Positions 43,305 to 51,706 of a DNA stretch of 64,000 nucleotides are shown here, in pieces; position 1 is the first letter of the stretch; each line of letters begins with the position of its first letter. Source of the DNA: Algisphaera sp039180025 (lineage in GTDB: Bacteria; Planctomycetota; Phycisphaerae; Phycisphaerales; Phycisphaeraceae); contig JBCDDZ010000007.1 in the NCBI GenBank assembly GCA_039180025.1, positions 41,370 through 105,369 of the forward strand, written 5' to 3'. A model generated the notes under the pieces. It saw only the letters and a program-made list of their open reading frames with translations, did not search any database and was not told the origin of the DNA. Position numbers and translations under genes: made by a program.

Positions 43305-44651
43305 TTAGAGATAGCGGTTGATCAGTGCTTCGTATGCTTCCTGTTGGCCGCTGATCTGGGCCGGCTCGCCGAGCGACGCGCCGAGCTCAGCCAAGCCTTC
43401 GAGCGTCAGCCCGCTCTGTTCAAACTTGGCTCCGTCACCAGAATCGAAAGATTGGTAACGTTTGGCACGCATGGCCCGGTAGTCGGAGTTTTCGAGGATG
43501 GTTTCCGCCGTGATGGCGGCCCGGGCGAACGCATCCATGCCCGCGATATGAGCGATAAACAGGTCGCTGAGATCCGTCGAGTTCCGCCTGGTTTTGGCGT
43601 CGAAGTTGACCCCGCCGCCGTTGAGCCCACCGGCTTCCAGGAGCACCAGCATGCATTCGGTCAACTCGTTGAGGTCGGTGGGGAACTGGTCTGTGTCCCA
43701 GCCGTTCTGGTAGTCGCCGCGGTTGGCGTCGAGGCTGCCCAGCAGATGCGCCCCAGACGAATCGGTCGCGCCCGCGGCGACCGCCATCTCGTGCTGCATC
43801 GTGTGGCCGGCGAGGGTCGCGTGGTTAAATTCGAGGTTGAGCTTGAAGTCGTCGAGCAGGTCGTGTTCGCGGAGGAAGCCGAGGACGGTGGCCGCGTCGA
43901 AGTCGTACTGGTGCTTGCTGGGTTCGCAGGGCTTAGGCTCGATGAAGAACGTGCCGGTGAAGCCTTGGCTGCGGGCGTAGTCTTTGGCCATGTGCAGGAA
44001 GCGGGCGAAGTGATTCTGTTCCCGCTTCATGTCGGTGTTCAGCAGCGACATATAACCCTCGCGGCCACCCCAGAAGACGTAATTCTCACCCTCCAGAGCG
44101 ATGGTCGCGTCGATCGCACCCTTGAGCTGCGCCCCGGCGTAAGCCACCGTGCTGAAGTCGGGGTTGGTCGACGCCCCGTTCATATAACGCGGGTTGCTGA
44201 AAAGATTGGCGGTCCCCCACAGCAGCTTGACGCCGGACTCGGCCTGCTTGGCTTTGAGGACATCGACCATGGTCGACAGCCGGCTCTGTGACTCGGCGAG
44301 CGTCGAGCCTTCCTGAATCAGGTCGAAGTCGTGGAAACAGTAGTACGGCACACCGAGCTTGGTGATGAACTCGAACGCGGCGTCGGCTTTATCCTTCGCC
44401 GCCTGGATCGGGTCCGTAGCGCTGTCCCAAGGAAAGCGTTTGGTCCCCGGGCCGAACGGGTCGCCGCCGGTACCGCAGAGCGTGTGCCAGTAAGCCACGG
44501 CGAACTTGAAGAGCTCTTTCATCGGCTTGCCGTTCACGACGCGGTTCTCGTCGTACCAACGGAAAGCGAGGGGGTTGTGCGAGTCGGTACCCTCGAACTG
44601 AATCTTGTCGATACCGGGGAAGTAAGTTCTGTCGCCGAGGGTAACGCTCAT
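43305..44651 (-). CDS. xylA: Xylose isomerase
   Basis: Interconverts D-xylose and D-xylulose in the cytoplasm, two divalent metals per subunit. 448 residues, the length of class II enzymes. Family motifs in order: FPWDSATDP, GVPYYCFHDFDL (active-site His and Asp), VFWGGREGYMSLLNT, FFIEPKPCEPSKHQYDFDAA (metal Glu), NLEFNHATLAGHTMQHE, and LGSLDANRGDYQNGWDTDQF (metal Asp). It follows xylB by 46 bases on the minus strand, so the two form the xylose catabolic operon. A strong terminator lies beyond its stop. Confidence 0.97.
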   Translation of the reverse strand: MSVTLGDRTYFPGIDKIQFEGTDSHNPLAFRWYDENRVVNGKPMKELFKFAVAYWHTLCGTGGDPFGPGTKRFPWDSATDPIQAAKDKADAAFEFITKLGVPYYCFHDFDLIQEGSTLAESQSRLSTMVDVLKAKQAESGVKLLWGTANLFSNPRYMNGASTNPDFSTVAYAGAQLKGAIDATIALEGENYVFWGGREGYMSLLNTDMKREQNHFARFLHMAKDYARSQGFTGTFFIEPKPCEPSKHQYDFDAATVLGFLREHDLLDDFKLNLEFNHATLAGHTMQHEMAVAAGATDSSGAHLLGSLDANRGDYQNGWDTDQFPTDLNELTECMLVLLEAGGLNGGGVNFDAKTRRNSTDLSDLFIAHIAGMDAFARAAITAETILENSDYRAMRAKRYQSFDSGDGAKFEQSGLTLEGLAELGASLGEPAQISGQQEAYEALINRYL

Positions 44652-44697
44652 AGGATGGATTCCTTGATGGTGAATGGGGTGTGCATGGTCGAAAGCA

Positions 44698-46197
44698 TTA
44701 AGAATCGTGTTGGATTTGGTTGGTCATAACGAGATAGTCGCTCCAGTGTTGATACGCGTCGTCCGTCGCCGCTCGGGCGGATGGATCGGGCTCGATGACG
44801 CCGACTCGTTCGAGGGTGGCGAAGGCTTGCTCCGGTGAGCTGTAAACGCGGGCCCCGATCCCGGCGCCGCGGGCGGCACCGACCGCGCCGTCGGTGTCGT
44901 ACAACTCGATCCGCGTGTCGGCCACGTTGGCCAGGGTCTGGCGGAACAGCGGGCTGAGGAACAGGTTGGCTCGGCCGGCGCGGATGACGCCGAGATCGAC
45001 GCCGTTTTCGCCGAGGATTTCCATGCCGTAACCGAAGGCGAACGCGATACCTTCCTGCACGGCCCGGGCGACGTGCGACGGGCCGTGGCGGTTGAAGTCG
45101 GCGAAGCCCAGGTGCGCACCAATCTCCGCGTTACCGAGCATCCGCTCGCCGCCGTTGCCGAACGGCAGGACGCAGAGCCCGTCGCTGCCCACCGGGGCCT
45201 GCTCCGCAAGCTCGTTCAGTCCGGGGTAATCGAGTTCGCCACCGATCAGGCGTTTGCCCCAGGCGTTGGCGATGCCCGTGCCGTTGATGCACAAGAGCAG
45301 GCCGATGCGTGGATCGTCCGTGGTGTGATTGACGTGGGCGAAGCTGTTGATGCGGGATTGCGGGTCGTACTGGATCTGGTCGCTGACGCCGTAGACCACC
45401 CCCGAAGTGCCCGCGGTGGCGGCGACTTCGCCAGCGTTTAGCACATTCAGCGACAGCGCGTTGTTGGGCTGATCGCCCGCCCGGTAGGTCACCGGCGTCC
45501 CCGCCGCGAGGCCCAGCAGCGTCGCGGCTTCGGGCGTGAGTTTTCCCTGATCGCCAAAGGTCGGTACGACCGGCGCGAGCATGTCCGAAGACAAGACGTA
45601 ATGCTCCATCAGGAAATCCGCCGGACCCCCCAGCGCGAAATCCCAGAACATGCCCTCGGACAAGCCCGAGACGGTGGTGATAACCTCTCCGGTCAGCCGC
45701 GCCGCGAGGTAGTCGCCCGGCAGGCAGACCCGATCGATCTTCTCAAAAACCTCCGGCTCGTGGTCCCGCACCCAACGCAGCTTCGACGCGGTGAAGTTAC
45801 CCGGCGAGTTGAGCAGATGCGACAAGCACCGCTGTTCGCCCAAGTCTTTGAACGCCGCGTCGCCGATCGCGATCGCTCGGCTATCGCACCAAATTATACT
45901 CGGCCGAAGCGACCGCCTCTCTGTATCCAGGCAAACCAACCCGTGCATCTGGTACGCGACGCCGATCGCTTTCACGTCGTCCGCTGCAGCGTCCGCGTCG
46001 GTCATTGCCGACACCACCGCCCGCTGCGCCGCGTCCCACCACGCCTCGGGGTCTTGCTCCGCCCATCCGGGTTGCGGCGCGTCGATCTCCATCTCGTGGG
46101 GAGGGTACTGCCCCGTCGCCGCGATCCGGCCGGAGTCAGCCTCCACCAGCGCCGCCTTGACCGACGAACTGCCCAGATCGATCCCTAGTAAATACAT
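44698..46197 (-). CDS. xylB: Xylulokinase
   Basis: FGGY-family sugar kinase producing xylulose 5-phosphate for the pentose phosphate pathway. The 499 residues begin LLGIDLGSSSVKAALVEADS (ATP-binding phosphate loop). KAIGVAYQMHGLVCLD and the IIWCDSRAIA region match XylB. YRAGDQPNNALSLNVLNAGE and AGTSGVVYG are in the C-lobe. ALQEGIAFAFGYGMEIL-like VQEGIAFAFGYGM and the RAGRANLFLSPLFRQTLANV end fit FGGY kinases. First gene of the xylB-xylA operon; divergently transcribed from the regulator 198 bases away. Confidence 0.95.
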   Translation of the reverse strand: MYLLGIDLGSSSVKAALVEADSGRIAATGQYPPHEMEIDAPQPGWAEQDPEAWWDAAQRAVVSAMTDADAAADDVKAIGVAYQMHGLVCLDTERRSLRPSIIWCDSRAIAIGDAAFKDLGEQRCLSHLLNSPGNFTASKLRWVRDHEPEVFEKIDRVCLPGDYLAARLTGEVITTVSGLSEGMFWDFALGGPADFLMEHYVLSSDMLAPVVPTFGDQGKLTPEAATLLGLAAGTPVTYRAGDQPNNALSLNVLNAGEVAATAGTSGVVYGVSDQIQYDPQSRINSFAHVNHTTDDPRIGLLLCINGTGIANAWGKRLIGGELDYPGLNELAEQAPVGSDGLCVLPFGNGGERMLGNAEIGAHLGFADFNRHGPSHVARAVQEGIAFAFGYGMEILGENGVDLGVIRAGRANLFLSPLFRQTLANVADTRIELYDTDGAVGAARGAGIGARVYSSPEQAFATLERVGVIEPDPSARAATDDAYQHWSDYLVMTNQIQHDS

Positions 46198-46314
46198 GGT
46201 GAAATCCGTGAGAGAAACGAAGTGCTGCGAACCGATTGGTCTGCTTGAACTACCGAGACTGAGACTGAGGAGTCATAACTCATCATTATTATCAAGTTTT
46301 CTATCCGTTTTCCC

Positions 46315-46354
46315 TTGACGATTCATCCATTTATTAGCACAATCTGCGCACAAT
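46315..46354. promoter_or_regulatory. Operator-like tandem repeats in the xylB/regulator divergent region
   Basis: GCACAAT occurs twice as a direct repeat, at 46337-46343 and 46348-46354, 11 bases apart (about one helical turn), with TTGACG at 46315-46320 upstream. AraC-family proteins commonly bind such tandem half-sites. Control of xylB-xylA and of the regulator itself is inferred from position. Confidence 0.45.
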
Positions 46355-46395
46355 TTTGCTATTTGGGTTGAAACGAAGGTTGAGAAAGGGTTGTT

Positions 46396-47319
46396 GTGCC
46401 AATCAAGGCTGTAGGCCGCCACTATTTCGATCCACAATCCTGCCCGGTCACCGCGGTCCGGGTCGCCACTACCGAAGCGGTCGACAAGGGTTCTACCGCG
46501 CAGGGTTCGCATCCCTTTGATCTGACCGAGATCGAGCACGACCACGATTTCAATGAACTGGTCATCGTCACCGCCGGGCGGGCGACACACCATCTCAAAG
46601 GTTTTGCCTACCCGATCGCGCTGGGCGACGTGTTTCTTCTGCAGAGCGAAGACCGCCACTACTTCAGTAATCGCAACGGGCTGGAACTGCTCAACGTAAT
46701 GTACGACCCCAGACTCCTGGACCTGCCCACCGAAGAACTCCGCCAAATCCCGGGCTTCAACGCGCTGTTCCTGCTCGAGCCGATGTACCGCAGGCGTCAC
46801 CGCTTTGCGAGCCGGCTTCACCTGCCGCCGGTCGAGTTGCGGGCCACGGCCCGGCTCGCCGCGGCTATCCTCGACGAGGTCGCAGCGCAGCCCCCGGGCT
46901 ACGCCATCGCCGCGAAGACCAAGCTCTTCGAGTTGATGATTTATTTATCACGCCAGTACGACCGCACGCAAACGACCGAGGGCCGATCGCTGCTGCGTCT
47001 GGGCAGCATGATCGGCAAACTCGAAAACAGCTACGACCGGCCGTGGACCATAGACGCGATGGCCGATGCGGCGCATTTGTCGTCCAGCCAACTCGTACGC
47101 GTGTTCCGCAAAGCTACCGGCCTGCCGCCACTGAGCTACCTCATCCAGCTCCGCATTAGGCAAGCCGTTCGCCTGCTCGAAGACAGCGACCTCAACGTCA
47201 CGCAGATCACGCACCGCGTCGGGTTCACCGACAGCAATTATTTTGCCCGCCAATTCCGCCGTTGTATGGGCGTCACGCCGACACAGTATCGCAAAGCCCA
47301 CAGCTACGCCCCACGCTGA
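46396..47319 (+). CDS. AraC-family transcriptional regulator, probably of xylose genes
   Basis: 307 residues. The N-terminal cupin half has TEIEHDHDFNELVIVTAGRA (sugar-binding/dimer beta barrel). The C-terminal AraC half has two helix-turn-helix motifs: WTIDAMADAAHLSSSQLVRVF and DLNVTQITHRVGFTDSNYFA, ending FRRCMGVTPTQYRKAH. Such proteins activate sugar catabolism genes when the sugar binds. It is divergent from xylB, and so is the obvious candidate xylose sensor (a RhaS- or XylR-like role). Start GTG 46396, with AAAGGG six bases ahead. Its last 16 bases overlap the glycerate kinase gene convergently. Confidence 0.87.
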   Translation: MPIKAVGRHYFDPQSCPVTAVRVATTEAVDKGSTAQGSHPFDLTEIEHDHDFNELVIVTAGRATHHLKGFAYPIALGDVFLLQSEDRHYFSNRNGLELLNVMYDPRLLDLPTEELRQIPGFNALFLLEPMYRRRHRFASRLHLPPVELRATARLAAAILDEVAAQPPGYAIAAKTKLFELMIYLSRQYDRTQTTEGRSLLRLGSMIGKLENSYDRPWTIDAMADAAHLSSSQLVRVFRKATGLPPLSYLIQLRIRQAVRLLEDSDLNVTQITHRVGFTDSNYFARQFRRCMGVTPTQYRKAHSYAPR

Positions 47320-48443
47320 TCCCGCCATTCCTGCACCACCGCCTCGGCCTTGTCGGCCAGCAACTCGGCGGCGTGACGCATCGCGTATTCGCGTGGGTGG
47401 CCATCGGCGATTCCGTGATACGCCGCGAGGCCTTGGTCGAGGCAGATCCGGGCGTCGTCGCTCGCCGAACCCACAAGCGCGACCGTTGGCACACCGTGTA
47501 ACCCCGCACCCTCGGCAACCTGCATGACCGCTTTGCCCGAAAGCGATTGCCCGTCCAGCCGACCCTCGCCGGTCAAGCACAAGTCGCAGTCTGCAACACG
47601 GCTATCAAACTCCACGGCATCGAGCACAATCCCGATTCCGGGCACCAAGACCGCATGGCCAAACGCCAGTAGCCCCGCGGCAAGCCCGCCGGCCGCACCC
47701 GCCCCGGGAAGGTGTTCAATGTCGATATCGAGCTGGTCACGCAGCAGCCGGGCGAAATGACGCAGCCCGTCGTCGAGTTGAGCGACTTGTTCGGGGGTAG
47801 CGCCCTTCTGTGGGCCGTAGATCACCGCGGCGCCGTCGAGGCCGGTCAGCGGGTTACGCACGTCGCAGGCGGCATCGATATGGGTGGCGGCCAGGTCGGG
47901 CAGTACGTTATCGATATCGATCCGCGTGATGTGATTCAGCAAGCGACCGCACATAGGCCGAGCGATAAGTTCGCCCCCAGGGTCGTAGAAGCGTACGCCG
48001 AGCGCCTGGGCCATGCCGGTGCCGCCGTCGGTCGTGGCACTGCCGCCCAGCCCTACAAGAACACGGCGGCAGCCGCGGCGCAGCGCCTCAGCGATCAGCT
48101 CGCCGGTGCCCAGCGTCGTCGTATGCATCGGGTTGCGCTGCTCGGGGGCGAGTTGTTCCAACCCCGAGGCCGCGGCCGTCTCGATCGCCGCGACCTCGCC
48201 GGACAACGTCGCCCACACCGCGTCGGTCGGCTCACCCAACGGCCCGGCGACCGTCGTTCGCTGCAACTCGCACCCGCTCGCCGACGCCATCGCCGCGACA
48301 AACCCCTCACCGCCGTCGGAGATCGGGCAGTGATCGATGCGAATCGTCGGGTCGATCCGCGCGATCCCTACCGCCATCGCTCGGACCGCCGCATGAGCGG
48401 ACAGCGAGTCCTTGAAACTATCGGGGGCAAGCATGATTTTCAT
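47304..48443 (-). CDS. Glycerate kinase
   Basis: Phosphorylates D-glycerate to a phosphoglycerate in the GarK/GlxK (type II) family. Seen: MLAPDSFKDSLSAHAAVRAM at the start, CPISDGGEGFVAAM, VGLGGSATTDGGTGMAQALG, DAACDVRNPLTGLDGAA and FGPQKGA-like IYGPQKGATPEQV, LPGAGAAGGLAAG, and CLTGEGRLDGQSLSGKAV. 379 residues is normal. Overlaps the AraC-type gene's end by 16 bases and is divergent from recN, with 55 bases between. A functional link to xylose use is possible but unproven. Confidence 0.93.
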   Translation of the reverse strand: MKIMLAPDSFKDSLSAHAAVRAMAVGIARIDPTIRIDHCPISDGGEGFVAAMASASGCELQRTTVAGPLGEPTDAVWATLSGEVAAIETAAASGLEQLAPEQRNPMHTTTLGTGELIAEALRRGCRRVLVGLGGSATTDGGTGMAQALGVRFYDPGGELIARPMCGRLLNHITRIDIDNVLPDLAATHIDAACDVRNPLTGLDGAAVIYGPQKGATPEQVAQLDDGLRHFARLLRDQLDIDIEHLPGAGAAGGLAAGLLAFGHAVLVPGIGIVLDAVEFDSRVADCDLCLTGEGRLDGQSLSGKAVMQVAEGAGLHGVPTVALVGSASDDARICLDQGLAAYHGIADGHPREYAMRHAAELLADKAEAVVQEWRDQRGA

Positions 48444-48498
48444 GGCGGCCTATACTACACATGCTTTAACCCAAACATTAACTGAACGAGGTGCACGG

Positions 48499-50247
48499 AT
48501 GCTCCGCGAACTCCATATCTCCAATCTAGCAGTGATCGAAGATGCAACGGTCGAATTCGAGCAGGGGCTCAACGTGTTCACCGGGCAAACCGGGGCGGGC
48601 AAGTCGCTGATCATCGGAGCATTCGAGGCGCTCATCGGCCTGCGCAAAGCCACCGACATGATCCGGCCGGGCACCGACGAGGCACGGATCTCCGGCGTCT
48701 TTGAAGCCGACAGTCCCGCGCTGGCCGAGGCGCTCACCGCTGCGCTCGATCAGACGATTGAAGCCGGCGATGAGGTGTTGATCACCCGGAAACTTTTTGC
48801 GTCGGGCCGTTCCTCTCTGTCCGTCAACGGCCAGCCCGCCACCGCCGCCATGATGCGTCGCGCCGCCGACCTGCTGGTGGACATCCACGGCCAGCACGAC
48901 CACCAGTTCCTGCTCAAGCCGTCGAATCAGCTCGCGATCCTCGATGCGTTCGCCCGCTGCCGGGAGACGCGGGAACAATTCGGCAAGGCTTTTGCCGAAC
49001 ACCGCGAACTCCGGCAGACCAAAACCGAGCTCACCGCCTCGGCCACGCTCCGGCGTCAACAGCTCGACCTCTACGAGTTTCAAGCCCAGGAAATCGACGC
49101 CGCCGAGCTTATCTCCGGCGAGTTCGCCGAGCTCCAGGCCCGGGAACAACTCCTCAAAAATCTGCAGAAGATCAAGGGCGAAGCCCACGCCGCCCACGCC
49201 GCGCTCTACGACACCGACGGCTCGGTCACCGAACGCCTCCAGGCCATCACCCACCTCCTGATCGACCTTGCGGAACTCGATCCCGCGCTCACCGGCCTGA
49301 CCGATCAGGTCCGCACGGCTACGCTCTCGTTACAGGAATCTGCTTTCGAACTGGGCCGTTACGTCGATAAGCTCGAGCATAATCCGGAGGAAGCCGCGGA
49401 GATCGCCGACCGGCTCAACGTGCTCCACCGGCTAATTCAGAAGTACAGCGACGGGATCCCTGCCGTCGACCCCATCGAAGCGGTATTGACTCTCCGGGCC
49501 GACCTGGGCCGACAGATCGACCTGCTCCGAGCACAGGACCACGACCAGTCGCGGATCGACGGCCGGCTGGCTGAGCTTGAGCAAACCCTGGGAGTGCTGG
49601 GCGAAAAACTGACCCTAGCGCGTCGCAAAGCCGCGAAGAAGCTCACCCCGCTGATTGAGCAGCAGCTCGCTGAACTCGGGATGGCCGAGGCGAAACTCCG
49701 TTTCACCGTCTGCCGGGTGGACGATAGCGCCGCCGGATTCGACGCCGCAGAGATCCTGGTACAAACCAATCCCGGACAAGACGCCCGGCCGCTGCGCAAG
49801 ATTGCCTCGGGCGGCGAATTGTCCCGTACCATGCTGGCGCTCAAGTCCGTACTGGCGAATACCGGCGACGGCCAACGCATCAGCGTCCTGGTCTTCGATG
49901 AGATCGACGCCAACATCGGCGGCCGGCTCGGCAGCGTCATCGGCTCCAAGCTCCGCGCACTCGCTAAACCGCAAGCGGCCGCGAAACAAAATCGCCGAAC
50001 CACGCAACCGTCTAACCACCAAATCCTTTGTATCACCCACCTCCCGCAGATCGCCGCCTTCGCCGACCGCCACTTCCACATCGTAAAGACCGTGACCGGT
50101 AAAGGCAAATCCAAGCAAACCCGAACCACCGTTGGCACGCTGGATGGCAACGCCCGCGTCGCCGAACTCGCCGAGATGATGGCCGGCGAAAAAGTCACCG
50201 CCGCCAGCCGCAAGCAAGCCAAAGAACTCCTCGCCGCAGCGAGTTAG
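48499..50247 (+). CDS. recN: DNA repair protein RecN
   Basis: SMC-like ATPase that gathers DNA ends in recombination repair. The 582-residue product from ATG 48499 opens with MLRELHISNLAVIEDATVEF, the RecN start, then the Walker A GQTGAGKSLIIGAF. A long coiled coil occupies about 150-380. RKIASGGELSRTMLALKSVL is the ABC signature and LVFDEIDANIGGRL the Walker B; CITHLPQIAAFADRHF is the His switch region. A RecN C-terminus insert (KPQAAAKQNRRTTQPSNHQI) is a local expansion. The frame is open 29 codons further, but homology starts here. It overlaps the next gene's stop convergently by 4 bases. Confidence 0.95.
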   Translation: MLRELHISNLAVIEDATVEFEQGLNVFTGQTGAGKSLIIGAFEALIGLRKATDMIRPGTDEARISGVFEADSPALAEALTAALDQTIEAGDEVLITRKLFASGRSSLSVNGQPATAAMMRRAADLLVDIHGQHDHQFLLKPSNQLAILDAFARCRETREQFGKAFAEHRELRQTKTELTASATLRRQQLDLYEFQAQEIDAAELISGEFAELQAREQLLKNLQKIKGEAHAAHAALYDTDGSVTERLQAITHLLIDLAELDPALTGLTDQVRTATLSLQESAFELGRYVDKLEHNPEEAAEIADRLNVLHRLIQKYSDGIPAVDPIEAVLTLRADLGRQIDLLRAQDHDQSRIDGRLAELEQTLGVLGEKLTLARRKAAKKLTPLIEQQLAELGMAEAKLRFTVCRVDDSAAGFDAAEILVQTNPGQDARPLRKIASGGELSRTMLALKSVLANTGDGQRISVLVFDEIDANIGGRLGSVIGSKLRALAKPQAAAKQNRRTTQPSNHQILCITHLPQIAAFADRHFHIVKTVTGKGKSKQTRTTVGTLDGNARVAELAEMMAGEKVTAASRKQAKELLAAAS

Positions 50248-51026
50248 TCTTCGAACTGTTGCCAGTAAGAATCAAGGGCTTTCGCGGCATCTTCTCTGTC
50301 GGAGCTGTCTTCCGCAAAGTCACGTATGTAGATCAAAAACCGCGCTACCGCTTTCGATTGCTCTGTGTTTAATGTTTCGTAACGTTCGAGGCTGTATCGC
50401 CGCAGCCCATTAGAATCTGAGCGAGCGAGCTGAAGTGAGTAGACCAGGTTATCGGAGGCAATAGAGTCTGAGTTATACCCTTCATTAAGCCACCACGTCA
50501 TATAAGCGGGCAGGTAGTAACGCCAACCGATCGGATCGAGGAACGAAATCCCGCCGATACCGCAAACCTCGGCCAAGTCTTTTGTGGGTACTTGGCGCCA
50601 ATCGTGGCCGGTGTCGCTGTTATCGTTTGGATGACTTCTGTCGAATCCATAAGAATCGATTTCTACGGTTTCGTGCAGGGATACCCCGCCGGCCCGCGTG
50701 ACACCACGGAATGCGTTTTCAATATCGTCCAAGACTTCCTCAAGTCTGGTCTTGTCGAATTCATCGAGCGTATGCCAGTCCGGGGCACGCTTTTCGTCAG
50801 GCTCGGCGGGTCGTACATCGTTTAGAAAATCTCGCGTGGCCGCTCCGTACTCCGTATAATTCCGCTGGGCTTGTCGGAGTGTTATGCCGTTCGAGAACTG
50901 CTGACAGAAATGATCTTCAGCGAAAGGTGCATCTTCCCAAAAGCACACCGGGCAGATTTGATAGGTACCCCCGGGTTGATTATCGAGGGTGCGGTGGCCG
51001 CAACACTCGCAGGGATGCTTGGCCAT
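50244..51026 (-). CDS. CPCC cysteine-rich domain plus DUF6714-like domain protein
   Basis: 260 residues. Residues 1-85 carry CECCGH, YQICPVCFWEDAPFAED and NGITLRQAQRNYTEYGA, which define the CPCC family, a probable zinc ribbon of unknown role. Beyond about 100, IENAFRGVTRAGGVSLHETV and then WRYYLPAYMTWWL match the DUF6714 pattern. A fusion of these two in one protein is unusual to my knowledge. Neither domain has a known reaction. Its end overlaps recN by 4 bases, convergent, and nuoB begins 10 bases further on the same strand. Confidence 0.75.
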   Translation of the reverse strand: MAKHPCECCGHRTLDNQPGGTYQICPVCFWEDAPFAEDHFCQQFSNGITLRQAQRNYTEYGAATRDFLNDVRPAEPDEKRAPDWHTLDEFDKTRLEEVLDDIENAFRGVTRAGGVSLHETVEIDSYGFDRSHPNDNSDTGHDWRQVPTKDLAEVCGIGGISFLDPIGWRYYLPAYMTWWLNEGYNSDSIASDNLVYSLQLARSDSNGLRRYSLERYETLNTEQSKAVARFLIYIRDFAEDSSDREDAAKALDSYWQQFED

Positions 51027-51035
51027 GTGGAGGGC

Positions 51036-51608
51036 TTAACTCTGCCCCACCGTCAACGATGTCGGCTGGGCCCCGACGGTGTGGGTCGGCTCGACGGTGA
51101 TGCCCAGAGGGCGGCGGAGGCCGTCGGGGCCGGTGGGCGGGAGGCCGTCGTTATCGATGATACGTTGGATCGCCATGACGCCTTCGATGAGCGTCTCGGG
51201 ACGAGGCGGGCAGCCGGGGACGTAGACATCCACGGGGATGAACTGGTCGATGCCCTGGACGGTGGCGTAGGTGTCGAAGACGCCGCCGGTGCTGGCGCAG
51301 GCGCCCATGGAGAGGACCCATTTCGGTTCGGTCATCTGCTGGTAGATACGCTGGAGCACGGGGAGCATTTTCACACTGACTCGGCCGGCGACGATCATGA
51401 GGTCGGCCTGGCGGGGGCTGAAGCGCATGACCTCGGCCCCGAAGCGGGCCAGGTCGAAGCGCGACGAAGCGGTGGCCATCAATTCGATGCCGCAGCAGGC
51501 GGTGGCGAACGGCATCGGCCAGACCGAGGAGCGGCGGGACCAGTTGATGACCTTTTGCAACTGCGTGGTCAGAACGCCTTCGGCGGGGAGTGCGGCTTCG
51601 AGGCCCAT
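51036..51608 (-). CDS. nuoB: NADH-quinone oxidoreductase subunit B
   Basis: Complex I subunit holding the N2 iron-sulfur cluster, last before quinone. The 190 residues show ATACCGIELMATASSRFDLA with the tandem Cys, WVLSMGACASTGGVFDTYAT, and VDVYVPGCPPRPETLIEGV, together giving the four Cys ligands. The usual nuoA, nuoC and nuoD neighbours are missing: it stands alone between the CPCC gene and the histidine kinase. nuoH is the only other complex I gene in the window, 5 kb away. The orientation is minus. Confidence 0.95.
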   Translation of the reverse strand: MGLEAALPAEGVLTTQLQKVINWSRRSSVWPMPFATACCGIELMATASSRFDLARFGAEVMRFSPRQADLMIVAGRVSVKMLPVLQRIYQQMTEPKWVLSMGACASTGGVFDTYATVQGIDQFIPVDVYVPGCPPRPETLIEGVMAIQRIIDNDGLPPTGPDGLRRPLGITVEPTHTVGAQPTSLTVGQS

Positions 51609-51706
51609 AAGAAATTCCTTGGTCGGGGGTCAATGCATCGACGGTCGCGACACCACATCTATTTTAGGCCGCATCGGGTCCGCGTCCAACGCCGCCACCA
51701 ACCGGG

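Noticed and set aside
43248..44291. Open frame of about 350 codons opposite xylA
   Set aside because: Composition is that of an antisense shadow, and xylA on the other strand is unmistakable.
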